DNA from: Sycon ciliatum
Taxonomy: Eukaryota; Porifera; Calcarea; Leucosolenida; Sycettidae
Direction of reading: 5' to 3'
Length of the DNA: 64,000 nucleotides
Assembly (NCBI RefSeq): GCF_964019385.1
Contig: NC_088650.1
Span: forward strand, 24,525,211-24,589,210
Part shown: positions 1-36,625 of the stretch, piece by piece
Layout: the number at the start of each line of letters is the position of its first letter
How positions within the stretch are numbered: the first letter of the stretch is position 1
Notes under the pieces: model-generated
Told to the model about the DNA's origin: nothing
What the model saw: only the letters and a program-made list of their open reading frames with translations
Databases searched by the model: none
Made by a program: the position numbers and the translations under genes

Positions 1-454
1 TTTTGTGCCTTGAAAAAGGAGTAGAGAGCGATAAAGGTACGTCTGTGGCTTATTTTTGAGTGCTCCTCGTACATTTTTGATCGTGATAGAAATTCTCAGA
101 CCAAAGTCAGCGCGATGATGGCCGTACAGTTTTCTTGTGGATTTTTTAGTTGTTCATCTCGTATCTATGTCAGTATCGTGATGGTGAAGTGGAGAGGGTG
201 ATTTTCTTCCTCTAGCCTTCGTTCAGCCGACTTTGCTTCGTCCTCGTTGAAAAGTGATCCTGAAAAAAAGGTCGATTCGCGAAATTATGTTGATTTTCAA
301 TGTACGTGATGACATGCGATTGCTGGCTATGGGTGTGCTAACAGCAGTTCACAACCAGCAATGTGTGGTTTCTCATCCACTTTTGGGTTGGTAAATATAA
401 TGAAAATATCAGTATTCATTAGATTGAAGGAAACGTGCAAACGGGAAAAGTCTG

Positions 455-545
455 AAGGAAAATTGACTGTCACCACCAGGACTGGAACCAGGGACCCTCG
501 CTTATGATCAGCGATGCTCTATCACTAAACTATGGTGTAGTCGTC
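455..545 (-). repeat. tRNA-derived SINE fragment
   Basis: On the minus strand this reads as a tRNA-like head: an A-box-like stretch (TAGTTTAGTGATAGAGC) followed by a B-box-like GGTTCCAGTCC. A second member of the same repeat, with the better B-box GGTTCGAGTCC, lies at 11830-11905 and shares the 3' flank containing GTCAATTTTC. The acceptor stem is not intact, so this is a SINE rather than a tRNA gene. Confidence 0.6.
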
Positions 546-615
546 ATCCAAGCAGCGGCTGTTCAACATTTTCTTCAGACTCTCTCACTCTCTCTTGTGT
601 GCGTGCGTCCGCCTT

Positions 616-733
616 CTCTCTCGCTGTCTTTCTCGCTACCTCTCTCTGTCCCTCTCCCTCTCTCTTTCTCCCTCTCCATCTCCTTCTCCCTCTCTCTTTT
701 TCTTTCTCTCTCTTTCTCTCTGCTTTTTTTGTA
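616..733. repeat. CT-rich imperfect microsatellite
   Basis: A pyrimidine tract of CTCT, CCCT and TTTCTC runs. Open frames across it consist only of Ser, Leu, Phe and Pro and are not genes. Confidence 0.85.
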
Positions 734-1369
734 CACAAAACACCTCTCGTGTTCAAGTGATTGCTTTCTTGCTTAGACTTCTGCCGCACCTTTGTTCTCG
801 TACTCCCCTCTCTGCACTAGTGCTGTATAAACTCTTCTTCTAGTCGTCTCATTTTGACGCGAGATGTTTTGTTACATAGTGATCTGACGCCCATCATTCG
901 CTCTCTTGTCACTGGACAGTTCTGTCCGTTTGATTTTGAGAGAACAATGACAACAACAACTTCATATATCGGTAGTTAGCATTTGTTTCAAGTGATGTCA
1001 AAAGCGCGCAATCTGCTACTTCCTCCGTCGGAAAATTTTCTTCGTATGAAATGCCGTCAGGCCCCATTTCTTAGTGGAAATAGCAGCAAACACAATAGGG
1101 TCCTGCACATTCCCCACCCAACCGGGTCTACGGGATTCTACGGGATTCTATGAGATTCTACGAGATTCTACGGGATTTCGTGTATCTGCACAACGTGCAT
1201 AAGGCTCATACCGGAGAAACAATCACCACATTGAAACGCTGACGGTATCGACTCCATCGCCAGCTTTACCCAGCAGCCACATTCGAACACTGCCCAGTAT
1301 TGACTACAATATCGTACCAGTTACCTGTAGCATAGCATGCGATGCCAGCCTCACTTAATGTGATGCTTT

Positions 1370-1500
1370 CTCTCACTTTGCTGGCGGGCTGATCTACTCA
1401 CCTCCCACCGCTTTAGGAGCTGCATCTGCGCCTTAGATCTTTGCAGGGTGATGGCGTTACTACAGACGCCGAAACGTCATTCTAACTGAGTCTGAACTTG
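1370..1500 (+). repeat. Dispersed repeat family R1, copy 1
   Basis: Shares a core (CACCTCCCACCGCTTTAGGA and flanks) with inverted copies at 12130-12290 and the same-strand copy at 61910-62080. On the opposite strand the core reads MQLLKRWEVSRSAHQQ in two of the copies, so it may be a decayed piece of a transposon reading frame. Class unknown. Confidence 0.6.
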
Positions 1501-1743
1501 CAGCGAACCGTTGCTATCTGGGACTTGTCGAGTGAAGTCCATGTGTTGCGAGTGCAGGAGCATTGATATTCACGCACCAACACAATGATAATCCAGAAAA
1601 TAAGCAAAGGTCCAGCTAACAAGAACATGGGCTCTGCTTTTGTTCAGGAGCTACAACAGGCTGTAGTAGCCTTTGAACTGCTCAAGAATTCGAAAACCTG
1701 ATGTCTAATCGCGGCACATGTTCTGCACCATCAAGAAACTTAC

Positions 1744-1815
1744 AAGGCAAGAAGGCGTGTCGCCAGTGTCACGTTGGGGAATAGCTCTGGACTGGTTCCA
1801 GCAGACGTGCCAACG
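1744..1815 (-). CDS. LRR gene B, exon 2 (one leucine-rich repeat)
   Basis: A 72-base exon on the minus strand with a consensus acceptor (CTTGCACAG) at its right edge and a GTAAGT donor at its left. It enters and leaves in phase 2 and encodes one LRR-like unit (VGTSAGTSPELFPNVTLATR then LLAL). The first base completes a Tyr codon begun by the exon at 2258-2481, so the two join in frame. I found no further exon of this gene between 1 and 1743. Confidence 0.7.
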
Positions 1816-2257
1816 CTGTGCAAGAGAAACAATGGGAAATGGAGGATACTGGTGCGTGATAGTCACAGCTAATTGAAAATGAACCAAAGAGAATCATATA
1901 CTAACGATCATTAGATCTGAAAAGACACATCATATGTTACTTCAGAAACACAAAATGGCAGAGAAGCAAGATGACCTTCACATCAGACGATAACAGTAGA
2001 GGCAAGACTAGTCGCCGTCAAACAACCACTTGCACGTTTGCTTGCCAGCCCCATATGAACTACCGATCATACGGACAATCTTTCCACAGCCTATCTTCAA
2101 GGGTTTGTTCACTCTTTGCTTAGTTCTTGCTGCATTAGGAGACAAAAACAAGCAGTTTCGGTTTATCCTTTCCGGCAAGCTTCCACATCAGAAGCCTATT
2201 TCCAAGCTCAAAGCCAACCAACCACCAACAAGCCAAGCAAGCAAGCATACGACTCAC

Positions 2258-2481
2258 TAATATTCAGTTCGAGATGGGATGGTTCTGATTGTGTCATCCT
2301 GAATACACTCTACCAGCTCAACGGTAGTCATGCTGTGAGTGACGAACGGTGACAGCGGCAAAGGCGATAGCAACTGCACAGTACACGTGCAGTTCACCGG
2401 ACAGGGCACTGCAGAGGCAACGCAGAGGCGAAGCAAAAAGAACAGTGAGCATAGGAAAATACAGAAACCGAAGGGAGCCAT
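2258..2481 (-). CDS. LRR gene B, first coding exon: signal peptide and LRRNT cap
   Basis: The ATG at 2481 opens a 74-codon exon ending at a GTGAGT donor (2257-2252) in phase 2. The N-terminus is a clear signal peptide (MAPFGFCIFLCSLFFLLRLC, then VASA), followed by an LRRNT-type cysteine pattern, CPVNCTCT and later VECIQDDTIRTIPS. The donor phase equals that of the LRRNT exon of the large gene upstream, which suggests a related tandem gene. A pyrimidine-rich tract ending in TATAG lies just before the ATG and could be the acceptor of a 5' UTR intron. It cannot be an internal exon of the upstream gene: joining in that gene's phase 1 brings an early stop. Confidence 0.7.
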
Positions 2482-2506
2482 TCTATACAGAATGAACGGA
2501 GGTGGC

Positions 2507-2520
2507 GGGGGGGGGGGGGG
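2507..2520. repeat. Poly-G run
   Basis: An uninterrupted 14-base G run, read as poly-C on the strand of LRR gene B, just upstream of its start exon. Confidence 0.8.
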
Positions 2521-26958
<24,438 letters not shown>

Positions 26959-29780
26959 CTCCACAGCAGCTGTGCCCTTCACAGTACAGCAGCTTTCGCG
27001 CCAGACCAGCCGACGGAGAAGTGCTATGACGACGGGCTAACACGCAGGCGCACGGCCGCCTTGCCTCCGCGCGGCAAGGACAGGTACGTGGGGCCTAAAC
27101 CGCCACCGGAGTCCAAACTGGACAACACTATGAGAGTGTAACAGTAGTAGTAGTAGTACTACCCTATGTTCCGGACAATTCCATCGAAATGACGAGTCCG
27201 ACAAGCGGACTGAAAGTTGGTGTCCTTGCTCGCCTGTAGGTTCCGCTCACCACACGACCGATGCGCCGACGCTGATACTGCCAACGGCAACCACTGTCTG
27301 GCCTAATCTGGCCGAGGCTGGGTGGAAATCTCAATCGGCGGCAGCAAACAGAGCAGTAAATCCCGCACAAGGCCTCGTCTCTCCGCCCGAAAGCGGTTTC
27401 TGATACGACTCACGACACCAAGAACTCCTCGCAATCCAGCGAAAGCTACGTCCAATGTCAGGCAAGAAACTGAAACCAACAAGTCGTAAAGAAGAACAGT
27501 GCCATAAGGTGTAGATCTACGAACATGTGCTGGACTTCGAACGAAAATGCGATCGACTTCTCGCACTGGTCGGTCGGTCCCGATCGCCGTAATATCTCCC
27601 GTTCAGCACGGGCTGTCGTCCTCACTTCATCCCGTGGCCTGAATCTGTGCGCGCCCAGCCTCCGTTTCCGACCCGTGTGTAATACCGGTGTATGGAAACA
27701 CGCCTGGCACGTGAAATGTCCCGTTACTTCAGCGTTTCAACCAAACACAGTCCTAGTGATGGACTTCAAAATAATGATCCCCTCATCCCAGCACCATCCT
27801 CTAGACCAGGGTCTGCAATTCTCCGCAATGTTTACGGGGAAGAGGGCACTGGATTGCCTCTCAGAACCCAAGCGCCTACGAGATTACCACTTGAAAAGCA
27901 CAGCAGCACCTTTTCACCACTGATCTATTCGTGACAAGCACACAGGACGTACGTCCTCAGTCAATAGCAGTAGTACTGTTTATCAAACCCTCTTTCTCCA
28001 ACATCAATCATCAGATTCTACCTGATGATGAATGTTGACGTTTAGTTTGGCTGAAAGGTGGAACTGGACTTGCATCTGGGTACGGGTGAGCCTCCGAGCT
28101 CTTCACTCTTCATTTGAGTAAGGACTTAGGTGAGCTTTGCTGCAGCATGAGAAAACGACCATAACTATAATAAACAGTCGGTAAGATTACGATGCGCATG
28201 CAGTGCGAACTACTACAAAACTGTAGGAGCAGCTTCGGCTAGTACCGGTAGTAGTAGATCTACGGTAGTAGCAGTAGAGTGTCCAGTGGACGATTCGAAG
28301 GTTCTCGTAATAATGGTAATCGTGTGCTCTGGCTTGTATACTGGCAGCAAGAGTATAAGGTTATAACTCTTGCTGGCATGGCAGCATAAAGCCGTCGCAG
28401 GTCACGTAAAGTCGGCGGGAAATGCGCGAGCTGCCAAATTGGGCGCGATAAGCACTTCCACTAAGAACATAATAAAGGAACTATTCAGCGGCCAGGCATT
28501 CACCATTGATCTGATCAGTTCACACCAGTTCACCATTGCCGTTGTACCCATCTCTTTCCAGATATGCCGCTACAGCTATCACCTGACTATAAGAAGTAAG
28601 GACCTCGCAGAAAGAGCTCATTTCCCCGTTCCTTGATTGTTAGAAGAAAGGAGAATTACTGTGGCATGTGGGAGGATCGCTGTTTTGCGTCAAACCCGGA
28701 GTTAGTAGAGATATAACCTCGTTCTATCTTTGTAGGGACATGATAATTATTACTAATATTAGTGCATCGTTATGCACAATTCTAAAAGTACTATAAGTAC
28801 GTGTATGTGACAATTTACCAGGCATAAACTCAGACTCTGGGTTCCGTGGTTCCTCATTTCTTCAGCAGACAACTAACTAAAATGTACAATGTACTTCTTT
28901 AGCACCAATCTTCGACACAAATTTTCCACGATGTCAGTCTGGAACCTTGGCTATTGCATGCCTCGCATCTCTCTGCTTTTCCTAGTCTTTGTTTCTTCCT
29001 CAATCAGTCGTGACATTTTTACTTGTAACACAACAGTACTACTACTGTAGAGGGGTCATGAGCTTGCCACTAGCCTGATTTTGAAAAGCAATAACTAACT
29101 TGAAAAGAACGTCGTTCAGAGGCACACCCACACTTCTGAAGACCGGCTGGTGGAATGCGGACCTGACGGGAGTCGCACGAAAGCTCCGATTGAGTACATA
29201 ACACACTCGCGCTAAGCAGGAACACAAAGATATGCACCCACTCGCGCACAATGCATATGCTACTTATATCCTAGGCAAAACAGCGACAGATGCTCTTGGA
29301 ATGTGGCTTAGATGGCTAGCCTCTTCCGTCTTAAATATCGGTCCATCATTTCTCCCGTCACTATTAATTTTGTTTCCTTCTCCCTGGGACCCATTTCTCT
29401 TTGTTTTCCTTATGGCGCGTATTGCTCGTGCAGACGCCTAGACCACTAAAGTAGGCATCCTGCCCCCCCCCCCCCCCCCCCCCCCCCACCTCTTACCCCA
29501 TTCGTGTCGGAACAATCTCATAACATAGTACAATGCATGAAGTGGATTTGAGTAAGAAATGCACGTTCAGTCCTGCCTACATGGTCCATTTTGCGAACAC
29601 ACGCGGTGAAAGCAGTTTCTAAGAGTGCAATCGAATCGATACTTGATATTGAATGACAGTTTTCTTCCGCTTCTTCTCAGTGTGACAACTGTAATTGTGA
29701 CGGTCGCTTTAGCATTGGAGGTTTTGCGATCTGTGATGTACATGGGAGCAGTAGTTCTGCATTGTAGCACCGTAAGGCGC
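26959..29780. other. Upstream region of gene A, no gene recognised
   Basis: GC-rich to about 27700, then AT-richer. Contains a short (TAG)n run near 27142-27157 and a C homopolymer at 29463-29487. The open frames here (up to 132 codons) show no domain, signal peptide or exon borders I trust. Confidence 0.45.
29463..29487. repeat. Poly-C run, about 25 bases
   Basis: An uninterrupted C run after TCCTG. Confidence 0.92.
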
Positions 29781-29789
29781 ACTGAATAG

Positions 29790-30502
29790 ATATCCTTAGC
29801 TAAAAAAACGCTAACGTAAACGCAAACCTTTCCGTACTTCGGATCGTTCAAGCTGACTTTTCCCTTAGCACAAAGTACGTTATAGTTGAGACGAAATAGT
29901 CGTGACAACCATGGCGATATGAATTTTCGTGGAAACAGATGCGGGAAATTCAAAGTTTTGAACCAGGGATTAGTTTGCTGTCGTTCCGAAAGAATACCTT
30001 GGCGAGGTCTTTCACTCTGGAATAGCAAAAGCACGGCGAAAATGAGTTTTCGCTGTTCCCAGGTCCTTGGAAACCCTTTCCTAAACGCAGCACCGAAGAC
30101 TGTAAGGGTTCTCCAGCTCCAGCACGTCTGGGAGAGGCCGATGAATTTCTTCCTCAGGAGTGCCGTGGAACTGGTCCTTTGTTTCCCAGATGGGATAGAG
30201 GGGAAAGGCACGAAGCAGAGGACGCAGAAATTGTCAACTGAAAGGCAAAACTCGCCAAAAAAGCTAAATGTCACAAGAGGAAGCAATCTCGACTCTCGAT
30301 CTCATCTCGATCTGCACGACGTGCTTTTTATCTCCCGCCAGTTACAAAACAATGCGAGTTTTTGCATTTTTTGCAGAATTTCCAGAACGAACGTCGGCCC
30401 GTTGAGCTCTGTAACGTTTTTCCGTTATCCGATAACGTCTTTTGTCACGGCTGGGAGTGAGTACCGTAAAGGTTAGCGTTATCGTACTTTTGCTAAGGAT
30501 GT
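29790..30502. mobile_element. Probable TIR element, about 710 bp, imperfect ends
   Basis: The left end (ATCCTTAGCTAAAAAAACGC) resembles the reverse complement of the right end (ATCCTTAGCAAAAGTACGAT), and both continue with CTAACG and AACCTTT-type motifs. Long opposing frames cover the interior (minus 30286-29567, 239 codons; plus 29886-30476, 196 codons) without any domain I recognise. Superfamily not assigned. Confidence 0.5.
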
Positions 30503-30632
30503 CTAATAATCCGGACTGCTCATTCCTCGTTTAAACCTGTCAGCCATGCTCCATGGCGGACAGCCATACCGGGGCCATACAATTATGGTCCGTGTCTTAC
30601 ATTTGCACTATCCGTGTGACGAAACCGAGTTA

Positions 30633-31387
30633 CAGTCAACTTCGCCAATAACGACATTCGGCGGGGCATCAGAAAAGTGTCCTTATTCGCGAAGTGTCCT
30701 TATAACCGAAGTCCCATTTGAATGTATGTGAACCCATATTTTGGATAGTATGATATGCATATCAAAATCAAGCTCTTTTCTTGCTCTATATCAATGTGTA
30801 CTTTATTTTCATATTGCAGTTGAAAGGAACTAAATATTCAATATGCAAGGGAAATCAATTGAAAAATATGCCTTTTTGAGTCATCTACAGGGCCAGAGAC
30901 ATGTACATGTATGATGCTTACTGTACAATCATGTACAACTACATGTACATTGTATACATATACATGTAGGTTATCTGGTAAATCCAACAATTTTGAAGCC
31001 AACATAAGAAAGGAAGAAAAAGCCCCCCCCCCCCCCCTTGGCTGCATTTTCTTGCAAAGTAACACGTTAGTTGCATGTGTGCAATAATATCCATCACCAG
31101 TACCGGTGCACCATAGGTTCTGGTACTTCTGCATGACAGGTACATGTACGTGACTGACAGGTACTTGAAATAGCTGTCAAAAGCCCAGAAAGTCGTTATT
31201 CAAGCAGTGAATATGACCACGGGGCACTAAAAGCATGTCGCTATACGCGAATTGTCGTTATTCAGATAGTCGTTATATCCGAAGTTAAATGTATACAGTT
31301 AGATGGGACTTTGCTCTGGGCATGGAAATTCGGTCGTTATTCGCGAATTGTCGTTATATCCGCAGTCGTTATTAGCGAAGTTGACTG
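30633..31387. mobile_element. pogo/Tigger-like non-autonomous element T1, copy 1
   Basis: TIRs CAGTCAACTTCGCCAATAAC and its near-inverse at the right end, flanked by TA on both sides. Internal copies of GTCGTTATATCCG and GTCGTTATTCGCGAA recur near both ends. CAGT starts and TA target sites are typical of Tc1/mariner-pogo elements. No transposase. A second copy is at 36626-37161. Confidence 0.78.
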
Positions 31388-31392
31388 TATTC

Positions 31393-31733
31393 CTAGATTG
31401 ACACTAACCCGGGGAGGCAATAAACAATGGATCATGAAAAACAAGCGGGTTGAATAGCAGGGGTGATCGAGATATTTATTGAATACACGTTCGAGATATG
31501 AGAAACCAGGAGGGTGCGCGGAGCTGGAGCAGGAACAAGTACTGCCCAAAAGAAGACCGAAACAACGCATCCAATCTGAGCACTCAGAGCAGTACTCACC
31601 TGTTCCTGCTCCGCGCACCCTCCTGGTTTCTCATATCTCTAACGTGTATTTAACCATCTCGATCACCCCTGCTATTTACCCGCTTGTTTTTCATGATCCA
31701 TTGCTTATTGCCTCCACGGGTCAATTTCCATCT
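31393..31733. repeat. Foldback element with arms of about 130-150 bp
   Basis: Left arm to about 31545, right arm from about 31590 (AGGAGGGTGCGCGGAGC against GCTCCGCGCACCCTCCT; ends GGAGGCAATAAACAATGG against its inverse). Loop of about 45 to 60 bases. It sits a few bases from the end of T1 copy 1. A transcript would be a long near-perfect hairpin. Confidence 0.82.
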
Positions 31734-34700
31734 AGCTGTTTCTGGCTAGTATCAGTGCTATCACACTTATCAATCTTCCTTTTTGGCGTCACGCCATCGT
31801 GGAATAAGAGAATAATAGTAGATGCAAGTAGGAGTAACGCGGTGCAATCCTCAGTTTGCACAAGCATAGTGTCTCGATGATGAGTACTGGTCTTGGAGTG
31901 GTGTTTGGAAACGTCTGAATCACGAGGACATGAACCAGCTGTTCGGAAAGACATGTACATGCATGTAGTAGTAGGCCGATTGGATGGGGAACCATCAGCT
32001 CCGAGAGTCAGGTAGCATTCCATCGAGCAGAGCACTAGTATGTGTGACCGACGTGCGAGCCTTGCCGAGATTGTAATAATGGATGCATACATACCGTCCA
32101 ACATACCACTGCCCGGCAGTATGAATGCCACGCTCCATGTTGTAGCCGACCGCTATATCGCCAAGCCAGTTCTACGGACAGCGGGAGGGTAGGGGGATTT
32201 ACAATGACCATGATGACTGTACATGTATGCGGGCGAAGCAGAAGCAACATCCTGGCCTAGGCATCATGGGATACTATACGCTCTACTGTACTAGCGCCTC
32301 TGCCTTCAAAGCAAGCAAGACACTTGAAATCAAGGTCGAGATCTCTTGATTCTCCGAAGGTTTTCCGCATCCGCAGCTTCAGGCGCTGAGTAGTATTAGT
32401 ATGCAGTTCGGATGGTGAAGAGGAAGGCGGACAGTGGGATACACTCAAGGGAGTGGTAAACGGCACACATACTGTGTCCGACTAGTGGTAATATAATCTC
32501 TCTTTGGGAAGAATGAAGTAGAGCACAATGTCATTCTATCACTGTGCATGCCGTAAGGTGACAGAGGCTAACTTTCAGGTTAATAACCTCTGAAACTACA
32601 TTAGTTTTGTAAACAGGGAAAACAGTCTACAGTACAGGCTACACTACTGCAGTCTGGCGTCTCCCAGATATTCTGTGTGTAACTTTTTACTGGGATTCGT
32701 ACTTGTGCTTAGCCCTAACAGAGGGTAGGGTTGGGGGGGGGGGGGGGCATCGACACAAGGCAACTAACTTACAAGAGTCGTGTGCACCATTGTTGACGAC
32801 GACTAGTGTAACAAACAGACTTAATTTAATAATACATGCACTCCAAGAAATACACACGCTTCATGCTACTTACATAATCATTGCATATTCGGGTAGGCAT
32901 GGGGCGAAGGTCACCACTTAAAATCTTTTCCAGAAGTGCTGCATCATGACTGCTGTCGCGGAACGAAATGCATGGAAACCCCTATTATTGCTGACCCACG
33001 TGCTCAAAGGATGGCGGTGCTTCTACAATACTACTACTAATAGTAATGCATACTGCGCCAGTCCATCACCAGGCGCCTAGGCTCCAAGTTGAAGGCCGAG
33101 CTGGGTCTGGCTACACCATGTCCCCACTCTCCAGCATCCGTTCCGGCCACACTCACAGTGATATTGTAGAAACTGTAATACTTTTCCTGTAAGCACATGT
33201 AGTCCCATTGACGGACGGTACCGTGGCAGTGGGGAATATCAGACAGAACTACGGCCTCACAGACACTCCAAAGTCATAAAATGCGATAATGCAAGCTCTC
33301 AGGAGGCGGAGAAGGACCTGGCTACATGACAGCAGGGTTTAGGGTTGAATCTTACACAGTACAGTACAGCAGTAGAGCAAGGCTATAGTTTGTTACTACA
33401 ACTTGGCCTTAAATGTACAAGGGGTCCATGTTCAGAACACTCATCAGACAACAATGTGGCGATGCTATTAGCCATGGCAGTATATACAAGGCAAGCGGAT
33501 GCTGAGGTGTGTTTTAAAAGTTAGTGGTCCTGAGTGTGGTGCTAATGGTAATAGCTATGCGTTGGGCGTTGTGTTGAACTTGATAGTGTGTATCGCTGAA
33601 ACAGTGAAAGTAAGCAGAGTAGTAAAGTTGAACTGTGTACAATCATGTTGAAAGTTCTCGCCAGAGAAATTTGACCTCATGAATGAAGTACTAGTAGCCC
33701 CGCGCTCGAGTGCACAGACCAATATGCGTAGTGCTAGGGCTGCATAATCGTTCTGGCGCTATTTTATCCAGGAGGATGGATTTCTCTGGCCAGTAGATAC
33801 AGTAGACCTAAGGTTAAGTCCGTACATGCATGAGGGACTGCGCTGTGTAGTTTTAGAACTATCCAATCCGGACGCATAGTATGGCCTCAGTCCTGCTGGC
33901 GGCACGGTCAGGCCTAAGTAGGCTGTGAATGTGATCAGGTGGCAAAAATCCCGAGTTCGAAGATGTTAGATCCTACAAGCTAGCTAGCTGTAGAAGTTTT
34001 GTTGTTGTTGCTGATCGGGTGGCAAAGGTGCGTAGGCCCAAGCTAGGTACATGGAAGGTGATAACCGTGATTGTAATTTTAGGAGGTGCAGTGCTTGTAT
34101 CTTTTCTCATAAGTCACCATGGTGTCACCTAACCAACGTTGCCATCACAGCCTCCTGACCTCTACCAGCAAGTCACACTGCATGTGCGAATAACGTTGGG
34201 ATACGGCATGGCACAGTCCCACAGGCATGTAACACAGTTTCACACCAGCGCGATTCACACTATCAACCCAGCATCCAAAGCCTAGCACCACCTCCAGGAC
34301 CACTAACACCGCAGCACCACTCCTCCCCTTTTCCTTGTATAAGTGTACTCACATCCTCGTGTCGCTTGATGATTGCACTGAGTATGAAACTAAGAGTTGC
34401 AGCAAACTACCCTCGTGCTGTGCTGTGTGCTTCGCTCTGCCGTCGCCGTAGCATCTGAGCCCTCTCCGCACACTGGATACATCGTCTTGGCTCCCACGCT
34501 TCATTTGTGGTAGAGCACTCCTCAACTCGTGACCTTAGCTGTGCTGTCCTAACGAACATGCCAAAGCGCTTCAACCTCAGATACTCCTTGAAGAACTAGT
34601 TGCTTGCCGTGCCGCCTCATCGATCCTGCCAAGTATGAGGTACATGTACATGTACGTGTCATTTGGCGAGAACATCCTGACTGAGCAGCATAGTGGAGAC

Positions 34701-36620
34701 GCTCTGGGAACATCAACCAATGGAAGAACGATTTGAAGCCGGCACCTCCTCCCTTGTTGACCGATTCAAGGCGATCAAGAGGAAGGATGCACACACATTC
34801 GTGTCGATATGGATCTTTGCTTGTATTTTGTATCTAAAAGGATTCTCCACACGCTGTTCATCTATCAGAAACCCGGCTGAGCCAAGCTCTCCTACGCCGA
34901 GCAGATCACATGAAATGTCAGACCATGACACCGAGTTCATATTGCATGCACGTAAGAATCCTGTTCGGAACGGCTGACCAAACATGGACCAAGAAAAGCA
35001 GAGACGGGCTATCCGACGTCACAATGGAGTCCGGTCATACAAGGCGGGCCGAAGCATGCGAACTGGTCGTTGCCCTCATTCTGAGCACACTCACCCACCA
35101 CTTGGACATCGGCTCGGTCGGTCGGTGAGGGTCTCTATCGGGACGATGGCCTCGCCGTGCTCCGAAACGCCTCTGCCTCCGGCCATGACGCAGAGAGAGT
35201 GACGAAACTCGAAAGCCGTAACCTAAGTCCTTGGTCACCAATACCATGACAGAGACGAGTTTCCCCATAGAAACCTACCAATCTTGCCGATAACCCAACA
35301 ACATTCCACTCTATGTCAACGTCCACTCCATTTCAGAGAACATCTCCGCATCATGCATCAACAACCGACTGGCAGGCATATCCCTCTCAGAAGTGGTATG
35401 GTCCGTCACTCGCTACGTACCTGCCCACGCAGATACCCTCGCCGCCAGTGGCCAGTCGCCACCCAATCTCGCTAGAATGCGTGCAGAACGCGAACAAGGA
35501 AAAAGAGGACTAAAGGAACTAGGAAAGGAACACCACCTGCCATGATCCCTCTACAGCCGAAACACCCAAACCTACTTCGGTGGAAACTGCCTGGTCCTCG
35601 TCAAGACCCCATCCGCAATCGAAGGTCGAAAACACACCTTCACGCATCAAGAACCACAGCTATACTCCACCTTAACCCAGCCGCGAAGAAACCAGAGAAA
35701 GCCTGCGACTGCTGAGACAAGCCATCTTGCCCAGGGAAGAGTGAACACCAGACAACTAAACTACGACTACTTCAGTACTACATTGTACTACTAGAGGGTA
35801 GTGTTGCTTTATGCCTTCTTTTTTGATGGTTGCTATTGCTAGTTTGGATTCATTTTTAAATGAGGTTGAAGACTCCACTGCAGCTGTACTTGGCGGTAAA
35901 ATACACCTGGCAATATGGAGGTAATTACACGCCTGCCGGGCAGCCCTTACACGCTCTTCACGCTGCAAAGTTACCCTGGCGCTGGCACAGAGCTCTCCTT
36001 CTCACCACGACAGACGAAGCGAAGCTCTCATCTGAACCAGCGAAAAGTGCTAGTAGTACCACATTCTCCCCATGCTAGGACCAATTGGCCAACATCATGC
36101 CTCATGCAACAAGTCAGTGCTCAGAAATCAGAACTCGTCTCTACTACCGGTATTAATATTGTAGTAGGTGTCCAGGTATATCCCCACATGAGAACAAATG
36201 CCTGCAGTGTGTCATCTGCTGACACTGAGTCCTGGTGCGGACTGGAGTCAAACGGTCTGGGTCGGAAAGCTCTACGGCGAAGACCGACGAGTGTTCTCGA
36301 GATATGATATTTCACCTTCAACCAAGCCCCCATGGCCCCATGCCAATATAGTAGGAAAGTCGAACGAGTCACAAAGTCTAACGTTTAACGACCATTTTTC
36401 ATTTGCTATTTGAAAAAAACGTTATCCCGAACCCAGTGTGTGAAAATGCGCATACATCGATGTATGCAGTGACGTCATTGTGGCAATCTTTGAACTGTTG
36501 GGAGCTTTTTGATCTCATTATCCGAAGCTTTCAGACTAGACTGGAACAAAGCCAGGGAGCGATGTTGCAATCAGGTATTGTACTACTCCCTGGTTGCAAT
36601 GCATTGTGAGAACGCGTTTA
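31734..36620. other. About 4.9 kb with no gene recognised
   Basis: Holds a G run (about 32731-32748) and a very degenerate GC-richer stretch (about 34980-35720) whose codon-like composition hints at an old coding or transposon remnant, without an identifiable domain. A pair of inverted CCAGGGAG ends lies at 36548-36595. Confidence 0.4.
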
Positions 36621-36625
36621 ACATG

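Noticed and set aside
544..843. Open frames rich in Ser/Leu or Arg/Glu across the CT tract
   Set aside because: Simple-repeat translation, no start context or domain.
29886..30476. 196-codon plus frame as a host gene
   Set aside because: Lies within a probable TIR element, opposed by a longer minus frame, no recognisable domain.
34980..35720. Possible decayed transposon or gene (GC-richer, several overlapping frames, HADTLAASG-like stretch)
   Set aside because: No motif strong enough to name a family; frames are broken and on both strands.
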